DNA of 64,000 bases. It comes from Thermanaerothrix daxensis. GTDB lineage: Bacteria > Chloroflexota > Anaerolineae > Anaerolineales > Anaerolineaceae. Positions 16,812-25,134 of this stretch are shown piece after piece (the stretch's first letter is position 1; every line of letters starts with the position of its first letter). Location: contig NZ_LGKO01000002.1 in assembly GCF_001306145.1 (NCBI RefSeq), forward strand, positions 62,001 through 126,000. The letters are read 5' to 3'. A program made the translations under genes and the position numbers. The notes under the pieces are model-generated. The model had not been told where the DNA came from, did no database searches, and worked only from the letters and a program-made list of their open reading frames with translations.

Positions 16812-16908
16812 AAGCCCTTCCTTTGGCTTCGGAAGGGCTTGTTGCACCACGTTGGATCAAATCGGTAACGGCTTCAGCCAAGCGGCACCAGCCCTTCCAC
16901 GGGAAGGG
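16812..16908 (-). promoter_or_regulatory. Transcription attenuator of amino-acid ABC operon
   Basis: Minus-strand order: segment 1 CCCTTCC (plus 16902-16908), segment 2 GGAAGGGC (16891-16898), segment 3 AAGCCCTTCC (16831-16840), segment 4 GGAAGGGCTT (16812-16821), then TTTATATTT. Pairs 1:2 (7 bp, 3-nt loop) and 3:4 (10 bp) are compatible with each other. Pair 2:3 (9 bp) excludes both. This is the layout of a ribosome-controlled attenuator, with 3:4 as terminator and 2:3 as antiterminator. Segment 1 lies inside the leader ORF and the ORF stop is just past segment 2. The terminator U-tract is weak. Confidence 0.7.
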
Positions 16909-16951
16909 TCTTTGGCTTTGGTTGACGCTTGACTTCGAGCCCGATTAACAT
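16874..16951 (-). CDS. Leader peptide of amino-acid ABC attenuator, 25 aa
   Basis: An ATG at plus 16951 lies 6 nt after TATAAA of a consensus promoter, so it is probably translated from a leaderless RNA. The peptide contains VKRQPKPKTLP just before and across attenuator segment 1. A ribosome delayed at the Pro/Lys codons 11-17 would mask segment 1 and favour the antiterminator. A ribosome reaching the TGA would cover segment 2 and favour the terminator. Lys or Pro supply is therefore the candidate signal. No homolog is known to me. Confidence 0.55.
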   Translation of the reverse strand: MLIGLEVKRQPKPKTLPVEGLVPLG

Positions 16952-16957
16952 GCCATT

Positions 16958-16986
16958 TTTATAGCAAAGGTTGCGTGCTTTGTCAA
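16958..16986 (-). promoter_or_regulatory. Promoter of amino-acid ABC operon (TTGACA-17-TATAAA)
   Basis: Minus strand TTGACA (plus 16981-16986), 17-nt spacer, TATAAA (plus 16958-16963). The expected start is close to 16951, giving a leader of about 180 nt before the binding-protein ATG. Confidence 0.75.
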
Positions 16987-17023
16987 CCGCTGACGCGATT
17001 TTTTAAGGTGAATTTTGTCTTAT

Positions 17024-17641
17024 TCAGCGGGACACCGCCGCATCCTGATGGAGTGGGGTTACCTCCTGCACCATCTTCAAGAAGAAGCGGTGAAAGCGCG
17101 TGTCGTCCGTAAGTTCGGGGTGGAAGGAGGTGGCCAGCCAATGTCCCTGGCGGGCGGCGACGATGCGTCCATCTGAGAGAGTGGCCAGGATTTCAACCTC
17201 TGCTCCTACTCGCTCAATGATGGGGGCGCGGATGAAGACGGCGTGGAAGGGACGCGCCGTCTCTTCAACCTGGCGCAGGGCAGGCACGTCGAGATCTATC
17301 TCAAAACTTTCCACCTGTCGCCCGAAGGCATTGCGCTGCACCTCGATGTCCATCAACCCCAGCAGAGGCTGGGGGCGACGCGCATCTTTGGAGAGAAAGA
17401 TGGCGCCAGCGCAAGTGCCCCACACGGCATGGGAGCGGGCGAAGGCGCGCAGGGGTTCCATCAGGCCGAAGTCGGTGGCCAGTTTACCGATGGTGGTGGA
17501 TTCGCCGCCGGGGATGATCAGACCATCCAACCCTTCCAGATGGGCAGGCAAGCGCACCTGGCGCGTTTGAACGCCCAGGCGTTCCAGAATGTGCTGATGC
17601 TCGATGAAATCCCCCTGGAGGGCGAGGACGCCGATGTGCAT
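17024..17641 (-). CDS. pdxT: Pyridoxal 5'-phosphate synthase glutaminase subunit
   Basis: Releases ammonia from glutamine for PdxS. Class I glutaminase features: [15 protein letters not shown], the nucleophile in [11 protein letters not shown], and the C-terminal catalytic pair in [11 protein letters not shown]. The 205 residues are normal. Start ATG 17641 sits 5 nt after GGAGG; a GTG two codons upstream is less well placed. It is 19 bp downstream of pdxS, as usual for this heteromeric enzyme. Confidence 0.95.
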   Translation of the reverse strand: MHIGVLALQGDFIEHQHILERLGVQTRQVRLPAHLEGLDGLIIPGGESTTIGKLATDFGLMEPLRAFARSHAVWGTCAGAIFLSKDARRPQPLLGLMDIEVQRNAFGRQVESFEIDLDVPALRQVEETARPFHAVFIRAPIIERVGAEVEILATLSDGRIVAARQGHWLATSFHPELTDDTRFHRFFLKMVQEVTPLHQDAAVSR

Positions 17642-17660
17642 ACTCACCTCCTCCCAGGGC

Positions 17661-18548
17661 TTACCAGCCGCGCCCGGCCATCATCTCATGTTCGGCCAGG
17701 CTGGCCACCGTGCGCCCGACCATGGGCTCGCCCAGGTTGCGGCTGACCTCGGCCAGGATGTGCGGTTCGTTGTAGTGGGTCACCGCTTTGACGATGGCGG
17801 CGGCGCGCTTGGCCGGATCGCCGGATTTGAAGATGCCCGACCCGACAAAGACTCCATCCATGCCCAGTTGCATCATCAGGGCAGCATCGGCGGGGGTTGC
17901 AATGCCACCAGCGGCAAAATTGACCACCGGCAGGCGACCTAAGGCGCGGGTTTCCATGACGAGTTCGTAGGGGGCGCCAATCTCTTTCGCGTAGGCCATC
18001 ACCTCTTCTTCGGGTAGGCTCTGCAGATGACGGATTTGCCCCAGGATGCGCCGTGCATGGCGCACGGCTTCCACCACGTCGCCGGTGCCGGCTTCGCCTT
18101 TGGTGCGGATCATGGCGGCTCCTTCGCCGATGCGTCGCAGGGCTTCACCCAGATCGCGCGCGCCGCAGACGAAGGGCACCTTGAAAGCGTGTTTGTTGAT
18201 GTGGTGCTCTTCATCGGCGGGGGTGAGCACCTCGGATTCATCAATGTAGTCCACCCCAATGGCCTCTAGAATTTGGGCTTCGACAAAGTGTCCAATGCGC
18301 ACTTTGGCCATGACCGGGATGCTAACTGCGTCCATGATTTTGAGGATCAGTTCCGGGTCGCTCATCCGCGCCACCCCGCCCTGAGCGCGAATATCCGCCG
18401 GAACGCGTTCCAGCGCCATCACCGCGACTGCCCCGGCATCTTCGGCAATGCGCGCTTGTTCCGGCGTGACCACATCCATGATGACTCCCCCTTTCAGCAT
18501 TTGCGCCAGCCCAACCTTGACCTTGAACGTGCCTTTTTCTGCGTTCAT
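17661..18548 (-). CDS. pdxS: Pyridoxal 5'-phosphate synthase subunit PdxS
   Basis: Builds vitamin B6 directly from ribose 5-phosphate, glyceraldehyde 3-phosphate and ammonia. The 295-residue TIM barrel shows [46 protein letters not shown], the [16 protein letters not shown] lysine region and GAPYELV. Family identity is unmistakable. Start 18548 has GGAGGTGACTCTC just upstream. Divergent from icd across a 115-bp region containing a 9-7-9 inverted repeat. Confidence 0.97.
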   Translation of the reverse strand: MNAEKGTFKVKVGLAQMLKGGVIMDVVTPEQARIAEDAGAVAVMALERVPADIRAQGGVARMSDPELILKIMDAVSIPVMAKVRIGHFVEAQILEAIGVDYIDESEVLTPADEEHHINKHAFKVPFVCGARDLGEALRRIGEGAAMIRTKGEAGTGDVVEAVRHARRILGQIRHLQSLPEEEVMAYAKEIGAPYELVMETRALGRLPVVNFAAGGIATPADAALMMQLGMDGVFVGSGIFKSGDPAKRAAAIVKAVTHYNEPHILAEVSRNLGEPMVGRTVASLAEHEMMAGRGW

Positions 18549-18600
18549 GAGAGTCACCTCCGTTTTCAAATCCTGCGATTGACTGACATTTTACCACTCT

Positions 18601-18625
18601 AATGAAAGATTGGCGCTCTTTCATT
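18601..18625. promoter_or_regulatory. 9-7-9 inverted repeat between pdxS and icd
   Basis: AATGAAAGA-N7-TCTTTCATT is a perfect 9-bp inverted repeat in the divergent control region. It is placed to affect both genes. A regulator binding a two-fold symmetric site is the simple reading; the protein is unknown. Confidence 0.55.
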
Positions 18626-18651
18626 ATGACCCAAGCGCTCCACTTTCGCGC

Positions 18652-18657
18652 TATAAT
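18652..18657 (+). promoter_or_regulatory. -10 hexamer of leaderless icd
   Basis: A perfect TATAAT ends 6 nt before the icd ATG at 18664. No clear -35 and no ribosome site are seen, so the icd-acnA message is probably leaderless. Confidence 0.6.
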
Positions 18658-18663
18658 TTGGGC

Positions 18664-20013
18664 ATGGCTTACGAATACCCTTCCCCTCCCCCTCATGGCG
18701 AACCCATCACGCATGCAGATGGGCGCTGGCAGGTGCCGGATCGCCCCATCTTGCCCTTCATTGAGGGCGATGGTTCCGGCCCTGAGATCTGGCGCGCTAC
18801 GCGCACGGTCCTGGATGCGGCTGTAGAGGCGGCTTATGGAGGCCGCCGTCAGATTCAGTGGTACGAGGTCTTTGCCGGTCAGAAGGCTTTTTGGCGTTTT
18901 GGGGTGTGGCTGCCGGAAGAGACCCTGCGCGCTTTTGAAACCTACAAGGTCGGCATCAAGGGGCCACTGGCCACCCCCATTGGCGAGGGGGTACGTTCGG
19001 TGACGGTGGCACTGCGGCGCACCCTGGATCTCTACGTCTGCCAGCGACCTGTGCGCTGGCTGCCCGGCGTGCCCTCGCCGGTGCGCCACCCCGAAAAGGT
19101 TAACATGGTGGTGTTTCGCGAGAACACCGAAGACCTGTACGCCGAGATCGAATTTCCTGCCGAAAGCGAGATTAACCAGGCGTTTCAAGCCTGGTTGCAG
19201 GCTCATTACCCCGAAGCCTATGCGCGCCTGCGCTTCCCGGCCAGCACTGCCTTCAGCCTTAAGCCGATCTCGCGCCATGCCACCGAGCGCCTGGTGCGCG
19301 CCGCCATCCGCTGGGCGCTGGCCAACCGCCGCCGTAGCGTGACCCTGGTGCACAAAGGCAATATCATGAAGATGACCGAAGGTGCCTTCCGCAATTGGGG
19401 GTACGACCTGGCCGAGCGTGAATTTGGTGATCGGGTGTACACCCAGCGCCAGTGGGAACGCACCCGCCTGGCTTACGACGAGGCCACGGCCAATCAGGAA
19501 CGCCAGGCTGCCCTGGAAGCGGGAAAATTGTGGGTGAAAGAAGTGATCACCGATGCGGCATTTGAGATTGCCATTACGCGCCCGCATGAATTTGATGTGC
19601 TGGCCACCCCGAATTTGAGCGGCGATTACCTCTCCGACGCGCTGGCAGCGCTGGTGGGTGGGCTGGGTATTGCGCCGGGTGCCAATTTCAACGAAGAGAC
19701 GGGGGTGGCGATCTTTGAAGCCACGCACGGCACCGCGCCCACCCTGGCGGGCAAAGATGTGGTCAACCCCACCTCGCTCATTCTTTCGGGCGAGATGCTG
19801 TTGCGGTATATCGGCTGGCATGAAGCCGCCGATCGGGTCATCGGTGCGCTGGAGAAGGTGATTGCGGCCCGCCAACTGACCCAGGATTTGTACCACCTGA
19901 CCGAGGGCGCAACTCTGCTCAAGACCTCGGAGTTTACGCGTGCGCTGGTGACTGCCATTTATGAGAACTTCTCGGCAGATGAGAGATCTGGTTTGGAAGA
20001 GGTGGACGGATGA
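18664..20013 (+). CDS. icd: Isocitrate dehydrogenase
   Basis: Oxidative decarboxylation of isocitrate to 2-oxoglutarate. 449 residues from MAYEYPSPP. Motifs: PFIEGDGSGPEIW, NMVVFRENTEDLYAEIEF, TLVHKGNIMKMTEG, the metal and substrate signature NLSGDYLSDALAALVGGLGIAPGAN, and FEATHGTAPTLAGKDVVNPTSLILSGEMLL. The pattern matches dimeric bacterial NADP enzymes, though cofactor choice is inferred. The stop overlaps the acnA start (ATGA at 20010-20013), so the two are translationally coupled. Confidence 0.95.
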   Translation: MAYEYPSPPPHGEPITHADGRWQVPDRPILPFIEGDGSGPEIWRATRTVLDAAVEAAYGGRRQIQWYEVFAGQKAFWRFGVWLPEETLRAFETYKVGIKGPLATPIGEGVRSVTVALRRTLDLYVCQRPVRWLPGVPSPVRHPEKVNMVVFRENTEDLYAEIEFPAESEINQAFQAWLQAHYPEAYARLRFPASTAFSLKPISRHATERLVRAAIRWALANRRRSVTLVHKGNIMKMTEGAFRNWGYDLAEREFGDRVYTQRQWERTRLAYDEATANQERQAALEAGKLWVKEVITDAAFEIAITRPHEFDVLATPNLSGDYLSDALAALVGGLGIAPGANFNEETGVAIFEATHGTAPTLAGKDVVNPTSLILSGEMLLRYIGWHEAADRVIGALEKVIAARQLTQDLYHLTEGATLLKTSEFTRALVTAIYENFSADERSGLEEVDG

Positions 20014-22721
20014 CAACCTTACCCCAACCCGCAATTCTGACTCTGGAAGACCGCTCTTATCGTTATTATCCCCTGGAGGCGTTGTTGTCGCCGGATCGCC
20101 TGGTGCGCCTCCCCTTTGTGATACGCATCTTTCTGGAAGGTGTGGTGCGGCAAGCCGCGCAGGGGCGAGCCGGGCTCGAGGATGTGGAGCATTTGGTGGC
20201 CTGGCAGCCCCAGGCGGAGCAACGCCCTAGCCTGCCCTTCTTCCCCGGGCGGGTGGTGATGCAGGATTTCACAGGTGTGCCGGTGCTCAACGATCTGGCC
20301 GGGATGCGCGCCGCGGTAGCACGATTGGGCGGTGACCCGGCGATGGTTAATCCGCAGGTACCGGTGGACCTGGTCATTGATCACTCTGTGCAGGTGGATT
20401 ACTACGGCATGCCCGATGCCTTTCGACTTAATGCGGAGAAAGAGTTTGAGCGCAATCGCGAGCGCTATGAGTTCTTGCATTGGTGTCAACGAGCCTTCAA
20501 GAACCTGCGCATTGTACCGCCCGCTTCGGGCATCGTGCACCAGGTCAACCTGGAGTACCTTGCGCGCGGTGTGCTGACCGTTGAGGAGGCGGATGGGCTG
20601 CCCATGGCATTCCCGGATACCCTGGTGGGTACCGATTCGCACACCACCATGATTAACGGCCTGGGAGTTGTTGGCTGGGGGGTTGGCGGGATTGAGGCCA
20701 TTGCCGCCATGCTGGGTGAACCCATTGAGATTGTTGCGCCGGATGTAATCGGTTTTCGCCTGAGCGGAAAGTTGCCCGAGGGCACCACCCCCACTGACCT
20801 GACTCTGACCATTGTGCAGATGTTGCGTCGCTTCGGGGTGGTGGACAAGGTGGTCGAGTTTTTTGGACCTGGCCTGGATCATCTGACCCTGGCCGACCGG
20901 GCCATGATCGCCAACATGGCGCCTGAAAGCGGTGCCACCATGCTTTACTTCCCGGTGGATGCCCAAACGCTGGATTACCTGCGCTTTTCGGGGCGACCGG
21001 AGGCGCTGGTGCGCCTGGTTGAAGCCTATTACCGTGCCCAGCACCTCTTCCGCACAGCGGAAACGCCCACCCCGACCTACACGGCGGTGCTGGAACTGGA
21101 TATGGGGCAGGTGGAGCCCAGTCTGGCCGGGCCGCGTCGTCCCCAAGATCGCGTGGCGCTGGGAAACGTGCCGGCTAGTTTCCGTCAGGCGCTTACGGCG
21201 CCGCGCACGGCGAACGGCTTTGGGGTGCCAGAAGCCGAGCAGGCGGCCGAGGTTGCGGTCAACCTGGATGGGCAGACGATGACCCTGCGCCACGGTTCGG
21301 TGGTGATCGCGGCCATAACCTCCTGCACTAACACTTCCAACCCGTATGTGATGGTGGCCGCCGGGCTGCTGGCAAAGAAGGCTGTGGAGCGCGGTCTGCG
21401 CACTCCCCCTTACGTCAAGACCAGCCTGGCGCCAGGTTCGCGTGTGGTGGTGGATTACCTGGCAGCAGCCGGGTTGCTCAAGCCCCTGGAGGCGTTGGGC
21501 TTCCACCTGGTGGGTTTCGGTTGTACCACCTGCATTGGCAATGCCGGACCATTGCCCGAGCCGATTGTGGAAGCCATCAAAGCCCAGAATCTGGTGGCGG
21601 TGGCGGTGCTTTCGGGCAACCGCAACTTTGAGGGGCGCATCAGTCCCCATACCCGCGCTAACTATCTGGCTTCGCCGCCGCTGGTAGTGGCCTATGCGCT
21701 GGCCGGTGAAATTGGGCGCGACCTCACACGCGAACCGCTTGGTTACGATCCACAGGGACAGCCGGTCTACCTGCGCGATCTCTGGCCTTCAAGCCAGGAG
21801 GTGTTTGAGACCATTCAGCGGGCAATCACACCGGAGTTGTTTGCGCGAGATTACGCTGACCTTTATGCCGGCAACCCGCTCTGGAACGCCATCCACAGCG
21901 GTGAGGGATTGCTTTATACCTGGGATGCGCGCTCGACCTATCTGCAAGAACCGCCTTTCTACGAGGTGCCGCAGGAGGCTACCTGGGTGGCCGATATCCG
22001 CGGTGCGCGGGTGCTGGCACTGCTGGGCGATTCGGTGACCACTGATCACATTTCGCCGGCTGGCACCATCCCGGTGAACACCCCTGCCGGGCAGTATCTG
22101 ATTGCGCAAGGCGTGCCACCTTCGGAGTTTAACTCCTACGGCTCACGGCGCGGCAATCATCAGGTCATGGTGCGTGGGACGTTTGCCAACATCCGCCTGA
22201 AAAATCTGCTTGTGCCGGGGGTCGAAGGGGGCTACACCCGTCATTTTCCCGAGGGTGAAACGATGACCATTTACGAGGCGGCCATGCGCTACCAGGCTGA
22301 GGGCGTGCCACTGCTGATCCTGGCGGGCAAGGAGTACGGCACCGGCTCCAGCCGCGATTGGGCGGCCAAAGGCACGCGCTTGCTGGGCGTGCGGGCGGTC
22401 ATTGCCGAGTCTTTTGAGCGCATCCACCGTGCCAACCTGGCTGGAATGGGGGTCCTGCCTCTGCAGTTCCTGCCCGGGCAGAACGCCCAGAGCCTGGGAC
22501 TGAGTGGCGAGGAGGTTTATGATCTTCGCGGTCTGGCCGGGAACCTATTCCCGGGAGCCCGGCTGGAGGTGCGGGCACAGCGTGCAGATGGCAGTGAAGT
22601 ACGCTTTGAGGTCATCCTGCGCCTGGATACCCTCAACGAGGTGCGTTATTACCGTCAGGGCGGGTTGCTGCCGGCGGTGCTCAACCACCTGTTGGGGCAG
22701 CGGGCGGCAGCCAACCCCTGA
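20010..22721 (+). CDS. acnA: Aconitate hydratase
   Basis: Interconverts citrate and isocitrate using a [4Fe-4S] cluster. 903 residues, AcnA/IRP1-type. Cluster cysteines are seen in ITSCTNTSNP and in GFGCTTCIGNAGPLPEP. Substrate loops include GTDSHTTMINGLGVVGWGVGGIEA and AGKEYGTGSSRDWAAKGTRLLGVRAVIAESFERIHRANL. All family landmarks are intact. Coupled to icd. A strong terminator follows. Confidence 0.97.
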   Translation: MTTLPQPAILTLEDRSYRYYPLEALLSPDRLVRLPFVIRIFLEGVVRQAAQGRAGLEDVEHLVAWQPQAEQRPSLPFFPGRVVMQDFTGVPVLNDLAGMRAAVARLGGDPAMVNPQVPVDLVIDHSVQVDYYGMPDAFRLNAEKEFERNRERYEFLHWCQRAFKNLRIVPPASGIVHQVNLEYLARGVLTVEEADGLPMAFPDTLVGTDSHTTMINGLGVVGWGVGGIEAIAAMLGEPIEIVAPDVIGFRLSGKLPEGTTPTDLTLTIVQMLRRFGVVDKVVEFFGPGLDHLTLADRAMIANMAPESGATMLYFPVDAQTLDYLRFSGRPEALVRLVEAYYRAQHLFRTAETPTPTYTAVLELDMGQVEPSLAGPRRPQDRVALGNVPASFRQALTAPRTANGFGVPEAEQAAEVAVNLDGQTMTLRHGSVVIAAITSCTNTSNPYVMVAAGLLAKKAVERGLRTPPYVKTSLAPGSRVVVDYLAAAGLLKPLEALGFHLVGFGCTTCIGNAGPLPEPIVEAIKAQNLVAVAVLSGNRNFEGRISPHTRANYLASPPLVVAYALAGEIGRDLTREPLGYDPQGQPVYLRDLWPSSQEVFETIQRAITPELFARDYADLYAGNPLWNAIHSGEGLLYTWDARSTYLQEPPFYEVPQEATWVADIRGARVLALLGDSVTTDHISPAGTIPVNTPAGQYLIAQGVPPSEFNSYGSRRGNHQVMVRGTFANIRLKNLLVPGVEGGYTRHFPEGETMTIYEAAMRYQAEGVPLLILAGKEYGTGSSRDWAAKGTRLLGVRAVIAESFERIHRANLAGMGVLPLQFLPGQNAQSLGLSGEEVYDLRGLAGNLFPGARLEVRAQRADGSEVRFEVILRLDTLNEVRYYRQGGLLPAVLNHLLGQRAAANP

Positions 22722-22756
22722 AAGGTGCCCACGCAGTCCGTTATTATGTTAAAATC

Positions 22757-22790
22757 CAACGGCGTAGAGCCTCTACGCCGTTGATTTTTT
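22757..22790 (+). terminator. Terminator after acnA
   Basis: CAACGGCGTAGAG and CTCTACGCCGTTG pair as a long stem followed by ATTTTTT. It ends the icd-acnA operon; yjbQ begins 17 bp later. Confidence 0.88.
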
Positions 22791-22806
22791 GCTGAGGGGT
22801 TGAAGG

Positions 22807-23226
22807 ATGAAGAGTTATCGCAAAGAACTGTGGTTCAACGTGCCCTCACGACGGGCGTTTATCAACATCACGCCGCAGGTGGAAGCCTGTGTGCGCGAAA
22901 GTGGGGTGAAAGAGGGACTGGTGCTGGTTAATGCCATGCACATCACCGCCTCGGTCTTCATCAATGATGATGAGCCGGGTCTGCACCAGGATTTCGAACG
23001 TTGGCTGGAAAAACTGGCTCCGCATGAGCCGGTTTCACAGTACCGCCACAACGATACGGGCGAGGACAATGCCGATGCTCACCTCAAACGTCAGGTAATG
23101 GGGCGAGAGGTCGTGGTGGCGATTACCAACGGAAAACTGGATTTCGGACCGTGGGAGCAGATTTTCTACGGCGAGTTTGATGGACGGCGTCCCAAGCGGG
23201 TGTTGGTGAAGATCATCGGCGAGTGA
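22807..23226 (+). CDS. yjbQ: YjbQ family (UPF0047) protein
   Basis: 139 residues of the secondary thiamine-phosphate synthase / YjbQ family. Conserved features: [46 protein letters not shown], the [21 protein letters not shown] histidine cluster, and [32 protein letters not shown] at the C terminus. The family shows weak thiamine phosphate synthase activity in complementation, but the true role is uncertain. GAAGGATG precedes the start. The methyltransferase gene follows after 7 bp. Confidence 0.9.
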   Translation: MKSYRKELWFNVPSRRAFINITPQVEACVRESGVKEGLVLVNAMHITASVFINDDEPGLHQDFERWLEKLAPHEPVSQYRHNDTGEDNADAHLKRQVMGREVVVAITNGKLDFGPWEQIFYGEFDGRRPKRVLVKIIGE

Positions 23227-23233
23227 GGCCCTG

Positions 23234-24115
23234 ATGTGCACGGAGCGTCCCCCCCGTGGCTGGGTCTATTTTGGGGATAATCTGCCCATTTTGCAGGCCT
23301 TGCCCTCCGAGACGGTGGATCTCATTTACATTGATCCGCCGTTTAACACCGGGCGGGTGCAGGCGCGCCCCCGCCTGCGCACCATTCAGGCGGAGAGCGG
23401 GGATCGGGTGGGATTCGGGGGGCGGCGCTACCTGACGGTCAAACTGGGTCAGCAGGCCTATGCGGATGTTTTTGACGATTACCTGGGTTTCTTGGAGCCG
23501 CGCCTGCGCGAAGCCTACCGCCTGCTTAAGCCGCATGGTAGCCTGTATTTTCACATTGATTACCGTGAGGTGCACTACTGCAAGGTCCTGCTGGATACCA
23601 TTTTCGGCCGCGAATGCTTTCTGAATGAGATTATCTGGGCTTATGATTACGGCGCACGCACGCGGCGTAAATGGCCGCCCAAGCACGATAACATTCTTTT
23701 TTACGTCAAGGACCCCAGGCACTACACCTTCAACTACGAAGCGGTGGAGCGCATCCCCTACATGGCGCCGGGGCTGGTCGGGCCGCAAAAGGCCGCCCGG
23801 GGCAAATTTCCCACGGATACCTGGTGGCACACCATTGTGCCGACCAATGGCAGTGAACGCACCGGCTACCCAACTCAGAAACCGCTGGGCATCTTGCGGC
23901 GCATCATTCAGGCCTCTTCTAATCCGGATGATCTGGTGTTGGATTTCTTTGCTGGGAGCGGCACCACCGGGGCTGCCTGCCTGGAGTTGGGGCGGCGCTT
24001 CATCCTGATAGACAACAATCCGCAGGCGCTTGAGGTCATGCGCCGACGCTTTGCGGGAGTGGAAGACATTCAGTGGATCTTGCCGGAGGCATCCTCCGCG
24101 CCGACGTCATTTTAG
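23234..24115 (+). CDS. Orphan site-specific DNA methyltransferase
   Basis: S-adenosylmethionine-dependent N6-adenine or N4-cytosine DNA methyltransferase, beta-type motif order. Catalytic motif IV DLIYIDPPFNTGR comes near residue 30 and the AdoMet motif LDFFAGSGTTGAACLELGRRFILID near the C terminus. 293 residues is compact, with a short recognition region between. No restriction endonuclease is adjacent. Neighbours are housekeeping genes, so a solitary regulatory or maintenance enzyme is more likely than a defence system. Recognition site unknown. Confidence 0.88.
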   Translation: MCTERPPRGWVYFGDNLPILQALPSETVDLIYIDPPFNTGRVQARPRLRTIQAESGDRVGFGGRRYLTVKLGQQAYADVFDDYLGFLEPRLREAYRLLKPHGSLYFHIDYREVHYCKVLLDTIFGRECFLNEIIWAYDYGARTRRKWPPKHDNILFYVKDPRHYTFNYEAVERIPYMAPGLVGPQKAARGKFPTDTWWHTIVPTNGSERTGYPTQKPLGILRRIIQASSNPDDLVLDFFAGSGTTGAACLELGRRFILIDNNPQALEVMRRRFAGVEDIQWILPEASSAPTSF

Positions 24116-24136
24116 TCTGCCAACGGAGTCACCAAG

Positions 24137-24907
24137 ATGTCGGATCTACCTCCCTGGCCCATCCTCGAATACGACCCCGACCCACGCGCCATTCTGGAAC
24201 CCTCACCCCCCTTACCCGCTGCGCCAGTGCCCCGGCGGGCGGTGCTGTGCTTCTTCCAGGAGGTGCTGGAGCAATTGCAGGCATGCAAACGGCTACGCGT
24301 GATCGGTCAACTTAAATCTGAGATCGGCCCTAACCCGCTTTACCTGCTGGAGGGAGAGGCTGAGCCGGTGCTGGTGCTTCACCCGGGGGTGGGGGCGCCG
24401 CTGGCAGCGGGGTTCCTGGAAGAGGTGATTGCACTGGGGGTGCGCAAGGTCATGGTGTGCGGCGGGTGCGGAGCCCTGACCCCGGAGATCACCGCCGGGC
24501 ATGTGATCGTCATCACGGCTGCGGTGCGCGATGAGGGTACGTCGTATCACTACCTGCCCCCGGCGCGTGAGGTGGTGGCTGATCCGCAAGCCGTGGCGGC
24601 GCTGGTTGCAACGCTGGAACACCATCGGGTGCCTTACCGCCTGGGTAAGACCTGGACGACCGATGGACTTTATCGCGAGACGCCGGGCCGGCGCGCCCGG
24701 CGGGTGGCTGAAGGCTGCCTGGTGGTGGAAATGGAAGCCGCTGCGCTGATGGCGGTTGCGCGTTTTCGCGGGGTGCCGTTAGGGCAAGTGGTTTATGGGG
24801 GCGATCTGGTCATCCCTGAAGGTTGGGACGAGCGGGAGTGGTATCTGCGTGCCAGTGACCGCGAACGGCTCTTCTGGCTGACGGTAGAGGCCGTGCGGCG
24901 CCTTTAA
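24137..24907 (+). CDS. Nucleoside phosphorylase (uridine phosphorylase-like)
   Basis: Phosphorolytic cleavage of nucleosides (PNP/UDP family). Seen: VLHPGVGAPLAAGFLEEVIALGVRKVMVCGGCGALTPEITAGHVIVITAAVRDEGTSYHYLPP, typical of the phosphate/ribose site. The purine/pyrimidine-pocket segment CLVVEMEAAALMAVARFRGVPLGQVVYGGD carries the conserved EME. The length of 256 is normal. The best match is uridine-phosphorylase-like, but specificity cannot be fixed. A short gap of 21 bp to the methyltransferase suggests one transcript. Confidence 0.88.
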   Translation: MSDLPPWPILEYDPDPRAILEPSPPLPAAPVPRRAVLCFFQEVLEQLQACKRLRVIGQLKSEIGPNPLYLLEGEAEPVLVLHPGVGAPLAAGFLEEVIALGVRKVMVCGGCGALTPEITAGHVIVITAAVRDEGTSYHYLPPAREVVADPQAVAALVATLEHHRVPYRLGKTWTTDGLYRETPGRRARRVAEGCLVVEMEAAALMAVARFRGVPLGQVVYGGDLVIPEGWDEREWYLRASDRERLFWLTVEAVRRL

Positions 24908-25072
24908 AGGCAAACCGCCCACGCGGGGCGGCTTGCCGGGGGTCGGGCTGCGGCTCCCTAAACGATCAAGAGGAGGGATGCCGCAGCCCTTCGTTGACGA
25001 CTACTGTCCATTGCTCGACATCACCTCCTCTCGTTTGGGATGGCATTTTCAGGTGCAGGGCGAACCCTGCTT
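24905..25072 (-). ncRNA. Candidate structured small RNA
   Basis: Minus-strand transcription unit without a gene, lying past the DUF3048 stop. A TTGACA-17-GATACT promoter (plus 25079-25107) would start it near 25072. It then has GCAGGG-TTCG-CCCTGC, a GAGGAGGTGATG site opening a 6-codon frame, a large hairpin (GGGCTGCGGC/GCCGCAGCCC, plus 24945-24989) and a final hairpin (24909-24937) followed by TTTAAAGG. The hairpin loop contains CCTCCTCT, a perfect complement of the upstream AGAGGAGG. RNA class not recognised. Confidence 0.5.
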
Positions 25073-25078
25073 GCGGTC

Positions 25079-25107
25079 AGTATCCCATAAAACGGGGTGG
25101 CTGTCAA
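25079..25107 (-). promoter_or_regulatory. Promoter of candidate small RNA (TTGACA-17-GATACT)
   Basis: Minus strand TTGACA (plus 25102-25107), 17-nt spacer, GATACT (plus 25079-25084). It has no downstream protein gene on this strand. Confidence 0.5.
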
Positions 25108-25134
25108 GCCGAAACGCGCTAGGGTTGTACAGAC

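Noticed and set aside
16831-16898. T-box riboswitch ahead of the ABC transporter
   Set aside because: GGGCTGGTGCCGC looks similar, but stem I and a specifier loop could not be placed, and the four-segment attenuator accounts for the repeats.
18322-21650. Long minus-strand frames (over 500 codons) opposite icd and acnA
   Set aside because: They are antisense shadows of strongly conserved enzymes in GC-rich DNA, rich in His/Arg/Gln with no ribosome sites or domains.
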